Shown here: in pieces, positions 16,679 through 25,049 of the stretch
Layout: each line of letters opens with the position of its first letter
Position numbering within the stretch: position 1 is the stretch's first letter
From: CAVWGP01 sp963754645
GTDB taxonomy: Bacteria > Pseudomonadota > Alphaproteobacteria > Bin65
Direction of reading: 5' to 3'
Assembly (NCBI GenBank): GCA_963754645.1
Contig: CAVWGP010000011.1
Span: forward strand, 62,001 to 126,000
DNA length: 64,000 nt
Notes under the pieces: model-generated
What the model saw: the letters and a program-made list of their open reading frames with translations, nothing else
What the model was told of the DNA's origin: nothing
Database searches by the model: none
Position numbers and translations under genes: made by a program

Positions 16679-18481
16679 CTAGAACGCCGCCGCGCTCATC
16701 TCCATCAGCGACTTCTTGCCGGCCATGATCGAGAGGCCGAGCGAAGCGGTTTCGGGCAGGACGCGGTTCATATAGAAACGCGCGGTGGCGAGCTTGGCGG
16801 CGTGGAAACCCTCGGCGTCGTCCTTGGCCGCGATCTTGGCGAGCGAAACCTTGGCCATGCGGCACCACATCCAGGCCAGCGCGGTCAAGCCGAAGAAGCG
16901 CAGAAACTCCGACGCCGCGGCGCCTGCCTCCTCGGGATCGCTCAAGCCCTGTTGTGCCACCCACAACGTCAATTGCTGGAGCCGGGCGAAGGATTTGGCG
17001 AACGGACCGACGAATTCAGCGAGCGCCGGATCGGCCATGTTCTCCTCGATGAAGCGCTGGGCCGGGTGGAAGAAGCGGCGCAGCAGGCGCCCGCCGCCGA
17101 TGGGCAGCTTGCGGCCGACGAGATCGAGCGCCTGGATGCCGTTGGCGCCTTCGTAAATCTGCGCGATGCGCGCGTCGCGCACGAATTGCTCGACGCCGTT
17201 TTCGTGGATGTAGCCGTGGCCGCCATGGACCTGGACGGTTTCGTTGGCCGCGGCCGAGCCGTGATCGGTGAAGAATGCCTTCATGATCGGCGTCATCAGC
17301 GCCACGAAATCGTCGGCCTCGGCGCGCACGGCTTCGTCGGGATGCTTGGTGAGCCGGTCGATCTCGATGCCGGTCCAATAGGCAAGCGCGCGCGCCGCCT
17401 CGGTGACGGCGCGCTGCTTCAACAGCATGCGCCGCACATCGGGATGCACGATGATGGGATCGGCGGGCTTCTCCGGCCGCTGGGCGCCGGCGAGCGCGCG
17501 GCCCTGCAGCCGCTCTTTCGCGTAAGCGGCGCCGTTCTGATACGAAACCTCGGCAAGCGCCAAGCCCTGAATGCCGACGCCGAGCCGCGCCGCGTTCATC
17601 ATGGCGAACATGGCGCGCATGCCCTTGTGCTTCTTGCCGACCAGCCAGCCCTTGGCGTCGTCGAAATTGATCACGCAGGTGGACGAGGCCTTGATGCCCA
17701 TCTTGTGCTCGATCGAGCCGCAGCGGACGCCGTTGCTGGGCCCCACCGTCCAGCCGTCGCCATTTTTCTTAGGCAAGAATTTCGGCACCAGGAACAGACT
17801 GATGCCTTTGATGCCCGGGGGCGCATCGGGCAGCTTGGCGAGCACGAGATGGATGATGTTTTCGGTGAGGTCGTGTTCGCCGGCCGAGATGAAGATCTTG
17901 GTGCCGGTGATGCGGCAGCTGCCGTCGTCGGATGGCACGGCCTTGCTGCGGATCAGGCCGAGATCGGTGCCGCAATGCGGCTCGGTCAGGCACATCGTCC
18001 CCGCCCACGAGCCATCGGCGAGCTTGGGCAGATAGAGATTCTTGAGCTCGGGCACGGCGTGGCGCTCGATGGCGTTGTAGGCGCCGTGCGACAGGCCGGG
18101 ATACATGCCGAAGGACAGGTTGGCCGCCGTGATCATCTCCTCGACGGCGAAGCCCACGACCTTGGGCAGGCCCACGCCGCCATATTGCGGATCGCAAGTC
18201 AAACCGTTCCAGCCGCCTTCGCGGAACGTCGCGTAAGCTTCCTTGAAGCCCTTTGGCGTGCGCACCACGCCGTTCTCGTAATGGCAGCCCTCCTTGTCGC
18301 CTGACAAATTGAGCGGCTGCAGCTCGTTCTCGGCCAGCTTCGCCGCCGCTTCAAGAATCGCAGCCATGTTGTCGAACGTCGCCTCGCCATAGCCCGGCAA
18401 GCTCGCGACGTTCTTGTCGTAGCCGAGCACGTCGTTGAGGACGAAACGGATTTCGTTGAGCGGGGCTTTGTAGACGGGCAT
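16679..18481 (-). CDS. Acyl-CoA dehydrogenase, long 600-residue class
   Basis: The enzyme introduces the trans-2 double bond in acyl-CoA and hands electrons to ETF. It has 600 residues, like the FadE/DmdC class with an extra C-terminal domain. Visible are the FAD site MCLTEPHCGTDLGLIRSKA, TGTKIFISAGEHD, and the catalytic glutamate region in ARIAQIYEGANGIQALDLVGRKLP. A GAGGAAGG site precedes the ATG by six bases. It is the last gene of the tetR-thiolase-fadB-fadE operon, 24 bases after fadB. DmdC-like activity on methylmercaptopropionyl-CoA cannot be excluded, but the operon points to fatty acid degradation. Confidence 0.93.
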   Translation of the reverse strand: MPVYKAPLNEIRFVLNDVLGYDKNVASLPGYGEATFDNMAAILEAAAKLAENELQPLNLSGDKEGCHYENGVVRTPKGFKEAYATFREGGWNGLTCDPQYGGVGLPKVVGFAVEEMITAANLSFGMYPGLSHGAYNAIERHAVPELKNLYLPKLADGSWAGTMCLTEPHCGTDLGLIRSKAVPSDDGSCRITGTKIFISAGEHDLTENIIHLVLAKLPDAPPGIKGISLFLVPKFLPKKNGDGWTVGPSNGVRCGSIEHKMGIKASSTCVINFDDAKGWLVGKKHKGMRAMFAMMNAARLGVGIQGLALAEVSYQNGAAYAKERLQGRALAGAQRPEKPADPIIVHPDVRRMLLKQRAVTEAARALAYWTGIEIDRLTKHPDEAVRAEADDFVALMTPIMKAFFTDHGSAAANETVQVHGGHGYIHENGVEQFVRDARIAQIYEGANGIQALDLVGRKLPIGGGRLLRRFFHPAQRFIEENMADPALAEFVGPFAKSFARLQQLTLWVAQQGLSDPEEAGAAASEFLRFFGLTALAWMWCRMAKVSLAKIAAKDDAEGFHAAKLATARFYMNRVLPETASLGLSIMAGKKSLMEMSAAAF

Positions 18482-18505
18482 GTGGGCCTTCCTCTTGCGG
18501 CTGAT

Positions 18506-20830
18506 CTAGTTACGCAGCGGCTTGCCGGTTTCGAGCATGTGCTCGATCCGCGCCAAGGTCGGGCCGGTCTTGAGCAGGCGGATGAACGCGGCGCGTTCGA
18601 GCGCGTAGAGCTTGTCCTCGCCGATGACCTCGGTCATGTCGGTGTCGCCGCCGGTCAGCACGGTCGCGACCTCGCCCGAGACGACGACGTCGTGCGGCAG
18701 CGCCTTGCCTTGCAGGCGGAAGCCCTCGACCGCGAGATCGAACGCCGATTTCGCATGCGGGCCCGGCAAACGCAGCTCGGCCCATTCCGGCGGCTTGTAG
18801 CCGGCGGCGACCAGCGCCAAGGCTTTCTGCTTGGCATCGTGGAGCAGCCGGTCGCGGTTCATCGTGATGCCGTCCTTCTCGCGCAGGATCATCATGTCGC
18901 GCGCTTCGTGCGCCGACTTGGCGACTTGCGCAGTCGAAATCATCTCGAAAGCCTTGGCGAGCGGCGGCAGCGGGCCCCTGGCCGGCTTTTTGGCCGCGAC
19001 CCAGCGCGCCGCCATTTCCTTGCAGCCGCCCCAACCCGGCAGCACGCCGACGCCGACTTCAACCAGGCCGGTATAGGTTTCGGCGTGGGCCTGGATCGCG
19101 GCCGAGTGCAGCAGGATTTCGCAGCCGCCGCCGAGCGCCATGCCCGAGGGCGCCGCGACCACGGGAAACGGCGCATACTTGATCCGCTTCATCGCTTTCT
19201 GGCCCTGCTCGATCATGCCTTCGATGACCGGCCAGACGCCGACATTGGCGGCGAAGAGCGCCAAACCGATATTGGCGCCGACCGAGAAGTTCGTGCCCTC
19301 GTTGTAGATGACGAGGGCCTTGTAGCCCTTCGGCACCGTGTCGAGCGATTTCTCCAGCATCGACACGACCTCGGCGTCGATCGCGTTCATCTTGGTGTGG
19401 ACCTCGAAGCACAGGACGCCGTCGCCGATATCCCACAGGCTGGCCGCGCCGTTGCGCGCGACGGGCTTGGACTTTCGCTTGATGTCTTCGAGCAGCAACA
19501 CGCCGTCGGCGCGCTTCACGTCGGCGTAGCTTCCGGCGGTCGTGACATGCTGCAGCGTGCCGGCTTCGACGCGGTAGAATGTGCCGGCGCCGAGTTTTTC
19601 CAGCAACGCCGGCACTTTCTTGCCCTCGGCCTTGAGCTTGTCGGCGAACCATTTCGGGCCGAGCTTGTCGAGCAACTCGAACGGCCCCCATTTCCAGGCA
19701 TAGCCGAGCTTCATGCCGTCATCGACCGCGACGATGTCGTCGGCGATCTCGGGCACCAGTGCTGTGGCGTAGCTCAGAGTCTTCGACAGCACCGCCCAAG
19801 CGAATTTTCCGCCGCGATCGGGATGCGAGCACAGCGCCCGCAGATCCTTTCCCGCCGCCGCGATGCTTTCGAGTTCGGCCTTCACCGATGCGGCGTAAGC
19901 GCCGGTCTTGAGATCGATCGATTCCTTGACCCGGCCGCCGCCGCCCTTGTTGATGCGATAGAAGCCGCCCTTGCCCTTGCGGCCGGTGTAGCCCTCCTTG
20001 ATCATTGTCTCGATCAGCGGCTCGGCGCGATATTCGGCGCGCACCGCGTCGTCGCGCGGCAGCGTCTTCTCCATGCTGGCGCGGACATGGGGCATGAGGT
20101 CGATGCCGACCAGGTCGAGCAGGCCGAAAATGCCGGTCTTGGGAAAACCCATCGGCTTGCCGCAGATCGCATCGGCTTCCTCGACGGTGAGGCCCAAATC
20201 CTGCGCCGCGTGCAGCGCCGCCTGGATCCACATCGTGCCGATACGGTTGGCGACGAAGCCCGGCGTGTCTTTGCACATGACGACGCCCTTGCCGAGCCGC
20301 ATATCGGCGAAGCGCCGCATGGCGGCTGTCGCGTCCGGCCGCGTTTTCGGGCCGCCGACGATTTCGAGCAGGCGCATATAGCGCGGCGGGTTGAAGAAGT
20401 GCGTGATCATGAAATCTTGCGCCAGCGCATCGGGCAAGCCCTCGATCAGCGCGCCGAGCGGAATGGTCGAGGTGTTGGACGAAACGATCGAGCCCTTCTT
20501 GCGGTTGGCCTCGATTTTCTTGAACACGTCGTGCTTGATGTCGAGCCGCTCGATGACGGCCTCGACGATCCAATCGCAATCCTTGAGCTGGCCGAGATCG
20601 TCTTCGAGATTGCCGGCGGAGACGCGCTTGGCCGCGTCGCGATGCATGAAGGGCGCCGGATCCTGCTTCAGCATGCGCTCGATCGCGCCATTGGCCAAGG
20701 CGTTCCGGTCGTTGGCGCCTTTCGGCACGATATCGAGGAGAACGACGGGCACGCCGGCATTGGCGATATGCGCCGCGATGCCGCTGCCCATCACGCCCGA
20801 GCCGATCACCGCCGCTTTTTGGATTTCCAT
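18506..20830 (-). CDS. fadB: 3-hydroxyacyl-CoA dehydrogenase/enoyl-CoA hydratase (FadN/FadB-like)
   Basis: A bifunctional beta-oxidation protein of about 774 residues in which the dehydrogenase comes first and the crotonase last, as in FadN. The Rossmann motif is AVIGSGVMGSGIAAHIANAG, the active-site part NTSTIPLGALIEG with THFFNPPRYMRLLEIVGG, and the second dehydrogenase domain has VANRIGTMWIQAAL. The hydratase region has NEGTNFSVGANIGLALFAA and PSGMALGGGCEILLHSAA. I chose ATG 20830 (MEIQKAAVIG) because a GGAG lies eight bases before it; ATG 20836 is too close. The partner thiolase is 62-80 bases upstream. Confidence 0.93.
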   Translation of the reverse strand: MEIQKAAVIGSGVMGSGIAAHIANAGVPVVLLDIVPKGANDRNALANGAIERMLKQDPAPFMHRDAAKRVSAGNLEDDLGQLKDCDWIVEAVIERLDIKHDVFKKIEANRKKGSIVSSNTSTIPLGALIEGLPDALAQDFMITHFFNPPRYMRLLEIVGGPKTRPDATAAMRRFADMRLGKGVVMCKDTPGFVANRIGTMWIQAALHAAQDLGLTVEEADAICGKPMGFPKTGIFGLLDLVGIDLMPHVRASMEKTLPRDDAVRAEYRAEPLIETMIKEGYTGRKGKGGFYRINKGGGGRVKESIDLKTGAYAASVKAELESIAAAGKDLRALCSHPDRGGKFAWAVLSKTLSYATALVPEIADDIVAVDDGMKLGYAWKWGPFELLDKLGPKWFADKLKAEGKKVPALLEKLGAGTFYRVEAGTLQHVTTAGSYADVKRADGVLLLEDIKRKSKPVARNGAASLWDIGDGVLCFEVHTKMNAIDAEVVSMLEKSLDTVPKGYKALVIYNEGTNFSVGANIGLALFAANVGVWPVIEGMIEQGQKAMKRIKYAPFPVVAAPSGMALGGGCEILLHSAAIQAHAETYTGLVEVGVGVLPGWGGCKEMAARWVAAKKPARGPLPPLAKAFEMISTAQVAKSAHEARDMMILREKDGITMNRDRLLHDAKQKALALVAAGYKPPEWAELRLPGPHAKSAFDLAVEGFRLQGKALPHDVVVSGEVATVLTGGDTDMTEVIGEDKLYALERAAFIRLLKTGPTLARIEHMLETGKPLRN

Positions 20831-20864
20831 TGCCATCACTCCACGCAAGCCTGTCCGTCATTGC

Positions 20865-20893
20865 GTAGGGGCGGGTCTAAGACCCGCCCCTAC
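20865..20893. repeat. 29-base perfect palindrome (GTAGGGGCGGGTCT-A-AGACCCGCCCCTAC)
   Basis: Fourteen-base arms are perfectly complementary around one base. It lies between the thiolase stop and the fadB start. The same sequence type occurs as a dispersed element in many high-GC proteobacteria. It has no T-run, so it is a weak terminator at best, but it could form an mRNA hairpin that sets the relative amounts of the two messages. Confidence 0.75.
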
Positions 20894-20910
20894 CGGGTGC
20901 AACCGAAGGT

Positions 20911-22050
20911 TTAAACGCGCTCCAGCACGGTAGCGATGCCCTGCCCGCCGCCGATGCACATGGTGGCGACGGCGTATTTCGCGTTCTCGCGCTTGAGCAC
21001 CGAAGCCGCCTTGCCCGTGATCCGCGCGCCCGAGGCGCCGAGCGGATGGCCAAGCGCGATGGCGCCGCCATCGAGATTGACGCGATCGGACGAAACCCCG
21101 AGTTCGCTCATGCAGGCGACGGCTTGCGCGGCGAAGGCCTCGTTGAGTTCGACGATGTCGATGTCCTTCATGGTAAGGCCGGCGCGCTTCAAGGCTTTGC
21201 GGGTTGATTCGACCGGCCCCATGCCCATGATCTCGGGTTTCAGACCGACACCGGCGATGGATTTGATGCGCGCCAGGATCGGCAGATTGTGTTTCTTCGC
21301 GTAATCTTCGCTGCACACCAGGGTGGCGGAGGCGCCGTCGGTCAGCGGCGAGGAGGTTCCCGCCGTCACCGTGCCATCGGCGAGGAAGGCGGGCTTCAAG
21401 CCCGAGAGGCCTTCCATGGTCGTGTCGGCGCGGATCGTGCCGTCTTCGGCAACGGTGCCGCCTTTGACTTCGATCGGCACGATTTCGTCCTTGAAGCGCC
21501 CGCCGCTGCGCGCCGCCGCCGCTTTCTTCTGGCTTGAGATGGCGAATTCCTGCTGCCGCTCGCGCGTCACCTGGTACTTTTTCGCGACTTCCTCGGCGGT
21601 TTGGCCCATCGAGTGGTAGGTTTCGGGCCAGGACTTGAGGAGCGCGGGATTGGGCGACGGATTGAAGCCGCCCATCGGCACGCGCGTCATGCTTTCGACG
21701 CCGGCGCAAACGAAGACCTCGCCGGCGCCGAGCTGGATCGATCCGGCCGCGTTGTGGATCGCGTGCATCGACGAGCCGCACCAGCGATTGATCGAGGTGC
21801 CGCCGGTTTCGATCGGCAGATCGGCGAGGAACACGACATAGCGCGCCATGTTCATGCCCTGCTCGCCTTCGGGGATGGCGTTGCCGAGCAGCAGCTCTTC
21901 GATGTCCTGTTTCTTGACGCCCGTATCCTTGATCAGGCCCTTGATCACCGCGGCGACGAGATCGTCGGGCCGCACCTTGGTCAGCGCGCCCTTATGCGCG
22001 AATTGCATCGGCGAGCGCTTGAACCCGGCGATCACGACGTTCTTTTCCAT
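20911..22050 (-). CDS. fadA: Acetyl-CoA C-acyltransferase (thiolase)
   Basis: The enzyme cleaves 3-ketoacyl-CoA with CoA in the last step of beta-oxidation. The 379-residue protein has the active-site Cys in SINRWCGSSMHAIHNAAGSI, the NEAFAAQ motif, the catalytic His in GGAIALGHPLGASGARI and the second Cys in VATMCIGGGQGIA. It follows the tetR gene by 47 bases and precedes fadB, forming an alpha/beta trifunctional-type pair. The start MEKNVVIAGFKRSP is preceded by an AGGA-rich stretch (CCAGGAGGACGAAAG). Confidence 0.94.
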   Translation of the reverse strand: MEKNVVIAGFKRSPMQFAHKGALTKVRPDDLVAAVIKGLIKDTGVKKQDIEELLLGNAIPEGEQGMNMARYVVFLADLPIETGGTSINRWCGSSMHAIHNAAGSIQLGAGEVFVCAGVESMTRVPMGGFNPSPNPALLKSWPETYHSMGQTAEEVAKKYQVTRERQQEFAISSQKKAAAARSGGRFKDEIVPIEVKGGTVAEDGTIRADTTMEGLSGLKPAFLADGTVTAGTSSPLTDGASATLVCSEDYAKKHNLPILARIKSIAGVGLKPEIMGMGPVESTRKALKRAGLTMKDIDIVELNEAFAAQAVACMSELGVSSDRVNLDGGAIALGHPLGASGARITGKAASVLKRENAKYAVATMCIGGGQGIATVLERV

Positions 22051-22097
22051 CTTTCGTCCTCCTGGGGAACTTATTCGGTGAACCCGAGCCGCGCGGC

Positions 22098-22649
22098 TTA
22101 GGCGAGAAGTTGCACGGTTTCGCGGCTGGCGCGCCGCAACACGCGCTCGTCGCGCGTGACACCCATCAGCATGATCGCGCCTTGCACGCGGGCCACGCTG
22201 TCTTCGGCGATCTCGGCCGCGCGCTCATCGCCGTAGCGCGCGGCCAGCAGCATCGCGACCGCCTGTTTCCATTCGTTGAAATACGCGCGAATGCGTTCCT
22301 GGAATTCGGGAATCGCGTCGCCGACTTCGAGGGCCAGATTGCCCATCACGCAACCGCCATCCCGCCCGATAAAATAACGCTCCACCCGCGCCGCCAAACT
22401 ATCAAGCCGGAACTTCGCCGGCACACTCACATCGAGCGCCGGGCGGAACAATTTCTCGCGAGAATCGGCGATGACACGATCGAGTGCCGCCATCGCCAGC
22501 TCCTTCTTGCCCGGGAAATAGTGATAGATGCTGCCTTTCAGCAAACCGCAGGCGGCGCTGATATCGGCCATCGACGTGTTGTGATAGCCGCTGACGCGAA
22601 ACAGCGCGAGCGCCGCATCGATGATGGCATCGCGGTCGGTTTTTTTCAT
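22098..22649 (-). CDS. TetR/AcrR family regulator, probable beta-oxidation repressor
   Basis: A 183-residue regulator. The helix-turn-helix is at residues 5-50: RDAIIDAALALFRVSGYHNTSMADISAACGLLKGSIYHYFPGKKEL, a typical TetR fold start. The C-terminal ligand domain has GRDGGCVMGNLALEVGDA. I prefer ATG 22649 (MKKTDRDAI); the longer frame to 22712 adds 21 residues unlike the family. It is the first gene before fadA-fadB-fadE on the same strand, so it probably represses this operon and responds to an acyl-CoA. A repeated 12-base motif just upstream is the candidate operator. Confidence 0.85.
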   Translation of the reverse strand: MKKTDRDAIIDAALALFRVSGYHNTSMADISAACGLLKGSIYHYFPGKKELAMAALDRVIADSREKLFRPALDVSVPAKFRLDSLAARVERYFIGRDGGCVMGNLALEVGDAIPEFQERIRAYFNEWKQAVAMLLAARYGDERAAEIAEDSVARVQGAIMLMGVTRDERVLRRASRETVQLLA

Positions 22650-22715
22650 CGGGATACTCGTTGCCAAGTGCGGGTGGCGCATCGATTCGGCCACGCGCCA
22701 GCCTATTAACATCCA

Positions 22716-22748
22716 ACCGTTCGTTTGGTTTAACTAACCGACCGTTTG
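22716..22748. promoter_or_regulatory. Candidate TetR operator: two ACCG(T/A)(T/C)CGTTTG repeats
   Basis: ACCGTTCGTTTG at 22716-22727 and ACCGACCGTTTG at 22737-22748 match at 10 of 12 bases with starts 21 bases apart, two helical turns. They lie about 70-100 bases upstream of the TetR start in a more AT-rich stretch. Repeated sites on one DNA face suit two TetR dimers. Assignment is inference from position. Confidence 0.45.
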
Positions 22749-22804
22749 AATGAAGTCAACGGCCATCCAATTCAATTTTTTTATTATTGAAAATCAAATA
22801 TTTA

Positions 22805-23260
22805 TCAGCGGCGGGCGGGCAGGAATGCATAGCCACGTTTTGCATAATCGAAACCGCCCAGCTCATGGTCGGAATGGCCGCGATGCTCATCGGATGCGAA
22901 ATAGGCGCGAACTTCGCTGATCAGCCCCGATGCGCGGTCGCAAACATACCAGTCCACGCCGCGAAGGCGCTTGCCGCTGCGCTGGCGGAACTGGGTCCAT
23001 TCGACGGCGGCGGCGGCCCGCGCCGCATCGACGAGAATGGCATCGATCGCCCACACTGCTTGCGCTTGGCGCGCCGCTGCCACGAAATTGTCGGCGATGA
23101 CCTTGCCGCCGCGCCACGGTCCGTAGCGCTCGTTGGCCGGGAAATAGTGCACCGCATCGGCGGCGAAACAGGCTGCGATAGTCTGCGCGTCGCCGGCGTT
23201 GCAGGCATCGAAATAGCCGCGCAGGAGCGATTCAATTTGCTGTGCCGAAATCAAACTCAT
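22805..23260 (-). CDS. SnoaL-like/NTF2-fold protein
   Basis: A small alpha+beta-barrel protein of 151 residues. The start helix LISAQQIESLLRGYFDACNAGD, then AACFAADAVHYFPANERYGPWRGGKVIADNF and the final beta strands (AAVEWTQFRQRSGKRLRGVDWYVC) match the SnoaL/NTF2 layout. Such proteins are isomerases, hydrolases or binding proteins; no catalytic Asp-His pair can be assigned with certainty. I chose ATG 23260; an upstream start at 23284 would add eight residues. It is monocistronic and divergent from the next gene. Confidence 0.75.
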   Translation of the reverse strand: MSLISAQQIESLLRGYFDACNAGDAQTIAACFAADAVHYFPANERYGPWRGGKVIADNFVAAARQAQAVWAIDAILVDAARAAAAVEWTQFRQRSGKRLRGVDWYVCDRASGLISEVRAYFASDEHRGHSDHELGGFDYAKRGYAFLPARR

Positions 23261-23381
23261 TGTCTGACCGCCGTGTGAACCCATGTTGGAATTCTTGTAG
23301 GCGCGGAGCGGTCATTCTCCGATAGACCAATTTGCAAGCCTGCCCTAGCATTCTCTCATGGCTTGAATGCGAGGCAGTACC

Positions 23382-24011
23382 ATGACGCAATCCACCGGCG
23401 CGGAAGTCCGCATCCGCAGCATCGCGGCGCTGCGCGCGCTGCACGACCAGCCGTCCGACCTCGTGCGCCGCAAGACGATCGATCGGCTCGACGCCCATTG
23501 CCTGAGCTTTGTGGCGCGCTCGCCTTTCCTGCTGCTCGCCACCGCCGACGGCGCCGGCCGCGCCGACGTATCGCCGCGCGGCGATCCGCCGGGATTTGTC
23601 AAGGCGCTGGACGACAAGACGCTGCTCATCCCCGACCGGCCGGGCAACAATTTGCTCGACTCCTTATCCAATATTCTCGCGAACCCGGAAGTCGGCCTCG
23701 TTTTTCTGATTCCCGGCTTCGACGAAACCTTGCGGGTCAATGGAACAGCCGAGCTTAGCGTCGATCCCGCCGATCTCGCGCCGCTCGCGGTCGAAGGCAA
23801 GACGCCAAAAATTGCGATTCGCGTCGCCGTGCGCGAGGCGTTTCTGCATTGCGCCAAATCCTTCCGCCGCGCGCGGCTCTGGGACCCGGACGCGCGCGTC
23901 GAGCGCGGCACGCTGCCGACGCTGGGGCGCATGGTGATGGATATGGCAAAGATGAATTTCGATCCGGCGGTCGATGCGCGCGTCGCGAAGTCGATCGAGA
24001 AACTCTATTGA
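23382..24011 (+). CDS. Pyridoxamine 5'-phosphate oxidase-family FMN-binding protein
   Basis: A 209-residue split-barrel protein of the PPOX/FMN-binding superfamily. The core SPFLLLATADGAGRADVSPRGDPPGF, then LLIPDRPGNNLLDSLSNILANP and VGLVFLIPGFDETLRVNGTA, are characteristic of the small PPOX subgroup. Its role is probably FMN- or F420-type redox on an unknown substrate. ATG 23382 has GAGG seven bases before it, better than ATG 23367. Its end overlaps the convergent hydrolase gene by seven bases. Confidence 0.85.
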   Translation: MTQSTGAEVRIRSIAALRALHDQPSDLVRRKTIDRLDAHCLSFVARSPFLLLATADGAGRADVSPRGDPPGFVKALDDKTLLIPDRPGNNLLDSLSNILANPEVGLVFLIPGFDETLRVNGTAELSVDPADLAPLAVEGKTPKIAIRVAVREAFLHCAKSFRRARLWDPDARVERGTLPTLGRMVMDMAKMNFDPAVDARVAKSIEKLY

Positions 24012-24820
24012 TGCCGCGCGGCGGCTAGATGCGCGCGCAACATGGCGGCCAGCGCCGGAGCATGCGTAACCGGCGCCATGTGTCCAGCGCTGGCCAGGAT
24101 TTCACGCCGACCGCCGCATAATCGCTCGGCCAGCAGTTGCGCCATGCGCTGCGCTGCCGGCGTCGTCGCTTCGGCGCTGACGACGAGGCAAGGCATATCC
24201 GGTACCGCATATTCTGCCAGCGGAATCGTATCCGCCCAAATGGCTCTAATGTCGGAGTGCAACTTGCCGGCGCGAGCGTGAATTGGCAGGCGTTGCGCGA
24301 ACGGTATCCTCGCCCAGGCGCCCTCGCCGTACCAATAGTCGGTAAAGCGCTCCATCGCCGCATTGACGTCGTCGCCGGCGAAGGCATCCAGCATGTCTTC
24401 GATCATCGCGCTGACTTCGGCGAGCGCCGCAGCTTCGTGTTCGGATCGCAGCACGCCTAGCGCAACAGGTTCGATGAGCGTCATCGTCGCGAACCGAAAG
24501 GTATCGCGGCGCACGAGATTGAGCGCTAGCCAAGCCCCCATCGAGTGCCCCACGATATGAACCGGCCCCGGAAGCTGCGCGACGACCGCTTCGAGGAGTG
24601 CAAGCTCGGCGGCCAAATCGGATGGCACACCGGCTGGCCAAGGCGAAGATTGGCCATAGCCTCTTTGATTGGGTGCGGCGCAGCAAAACTCGCACTCAAG
24701 TTCACGCATCAGCGCGTGCCACTGCGTGGCGCCCAGGCCTGCGCTATGAAGCAGCAGCACCGGCCCACCCGTACCACGCATTTTTACGTCAACGACAAGG
24801 GCGCCATGTCTGATCAGCAT
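24005..24820 (-). CDS. Alpha/beta hydrolase
   Basis: A 271-residue cytoplasmic hydrolase. It has the oxyanion loop LLLHSAGLGATQWHAL, PNQRGYGQSS, the nucleophile elbow VGHSMGAWLAL (Ser near 94) and the catalytic His in ASAGHMAPVTH near the end. The acidic residue is probably in the segment after CLVVSAEATTP. It is divergent from rpfF with an AT-rich 230-base gap, so the two could share control. The substrate is unknown. Confidence 0.85.
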   Translation of the reverse strand: MLIRHGALVVDVKMRGTGGPVLLLHSAGLGATQWHALMRELECEFCCAAPNQRGYGQSSPWPAGVPSDLAAELALLEAVVAQLPGPVHIVGHSMGAWLALNLVRRDTFRFATMTLIEPVALGVLRSEHEAAALAEVSAMIEDMLDAFAGDDVNAAMERFTDYWYGEGAWARIPFAQRLPIHARAGKLHSDIRAIWADTIPLAEYAVPDMPCLVVSAEATTPAAQRMAQLLAERLCGGRREILASAGHMAPVTHAPALAAMLRAHLAAARHQ

Positions 24821-25000
24821 CGTGTATTAGATTCTCGAAGGCCTACAATATATTGATTATTGGATGGAATGAGTTAAATATTACGGCAAATTTTCTTCTC
24901 GGATTGAATAGCTGTAGAAAGAAAAATTAGTTAAAAAAATGTGAATTCTGTCTAATACCTCATTTTTTCCTTGTACATAATGGATATGAAATTCAAGATA

Positions 25001-25027
25001 TTGACGGGTAAGAATTTCTCAATAAGA
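25001..25027 (+). promoter_or_regulatory. Candidate promoter of the rpfF-like gene
   Basis: TTGACG at 25001-25006 and ATAAGA at 25022-25027 are 15 bases apart, 23 bases before the ATG at 25050. They lie in a strikingly AT-rich stretch (about 24830-25035) of a GC-rich genome. The same box spacing is seen before ffh and the small exported peptides of this window. Confidence 0.4.
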
Positions 25028-25049
25028 AGAACAACACTCGGGCGCCCCT

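Noticed and set aside
20865..20893. Terminator between fadA and fadB
   Set aside because: The palindrome has no T-run and the downstream genes seem to belong to the same operon.
18482..20914. An 810-codon open frame on the plus strand
   Set aside because: It is antisense to the fadB-like gene, has no recognisable domain and arises from the GC-rich codon use of the real gene.
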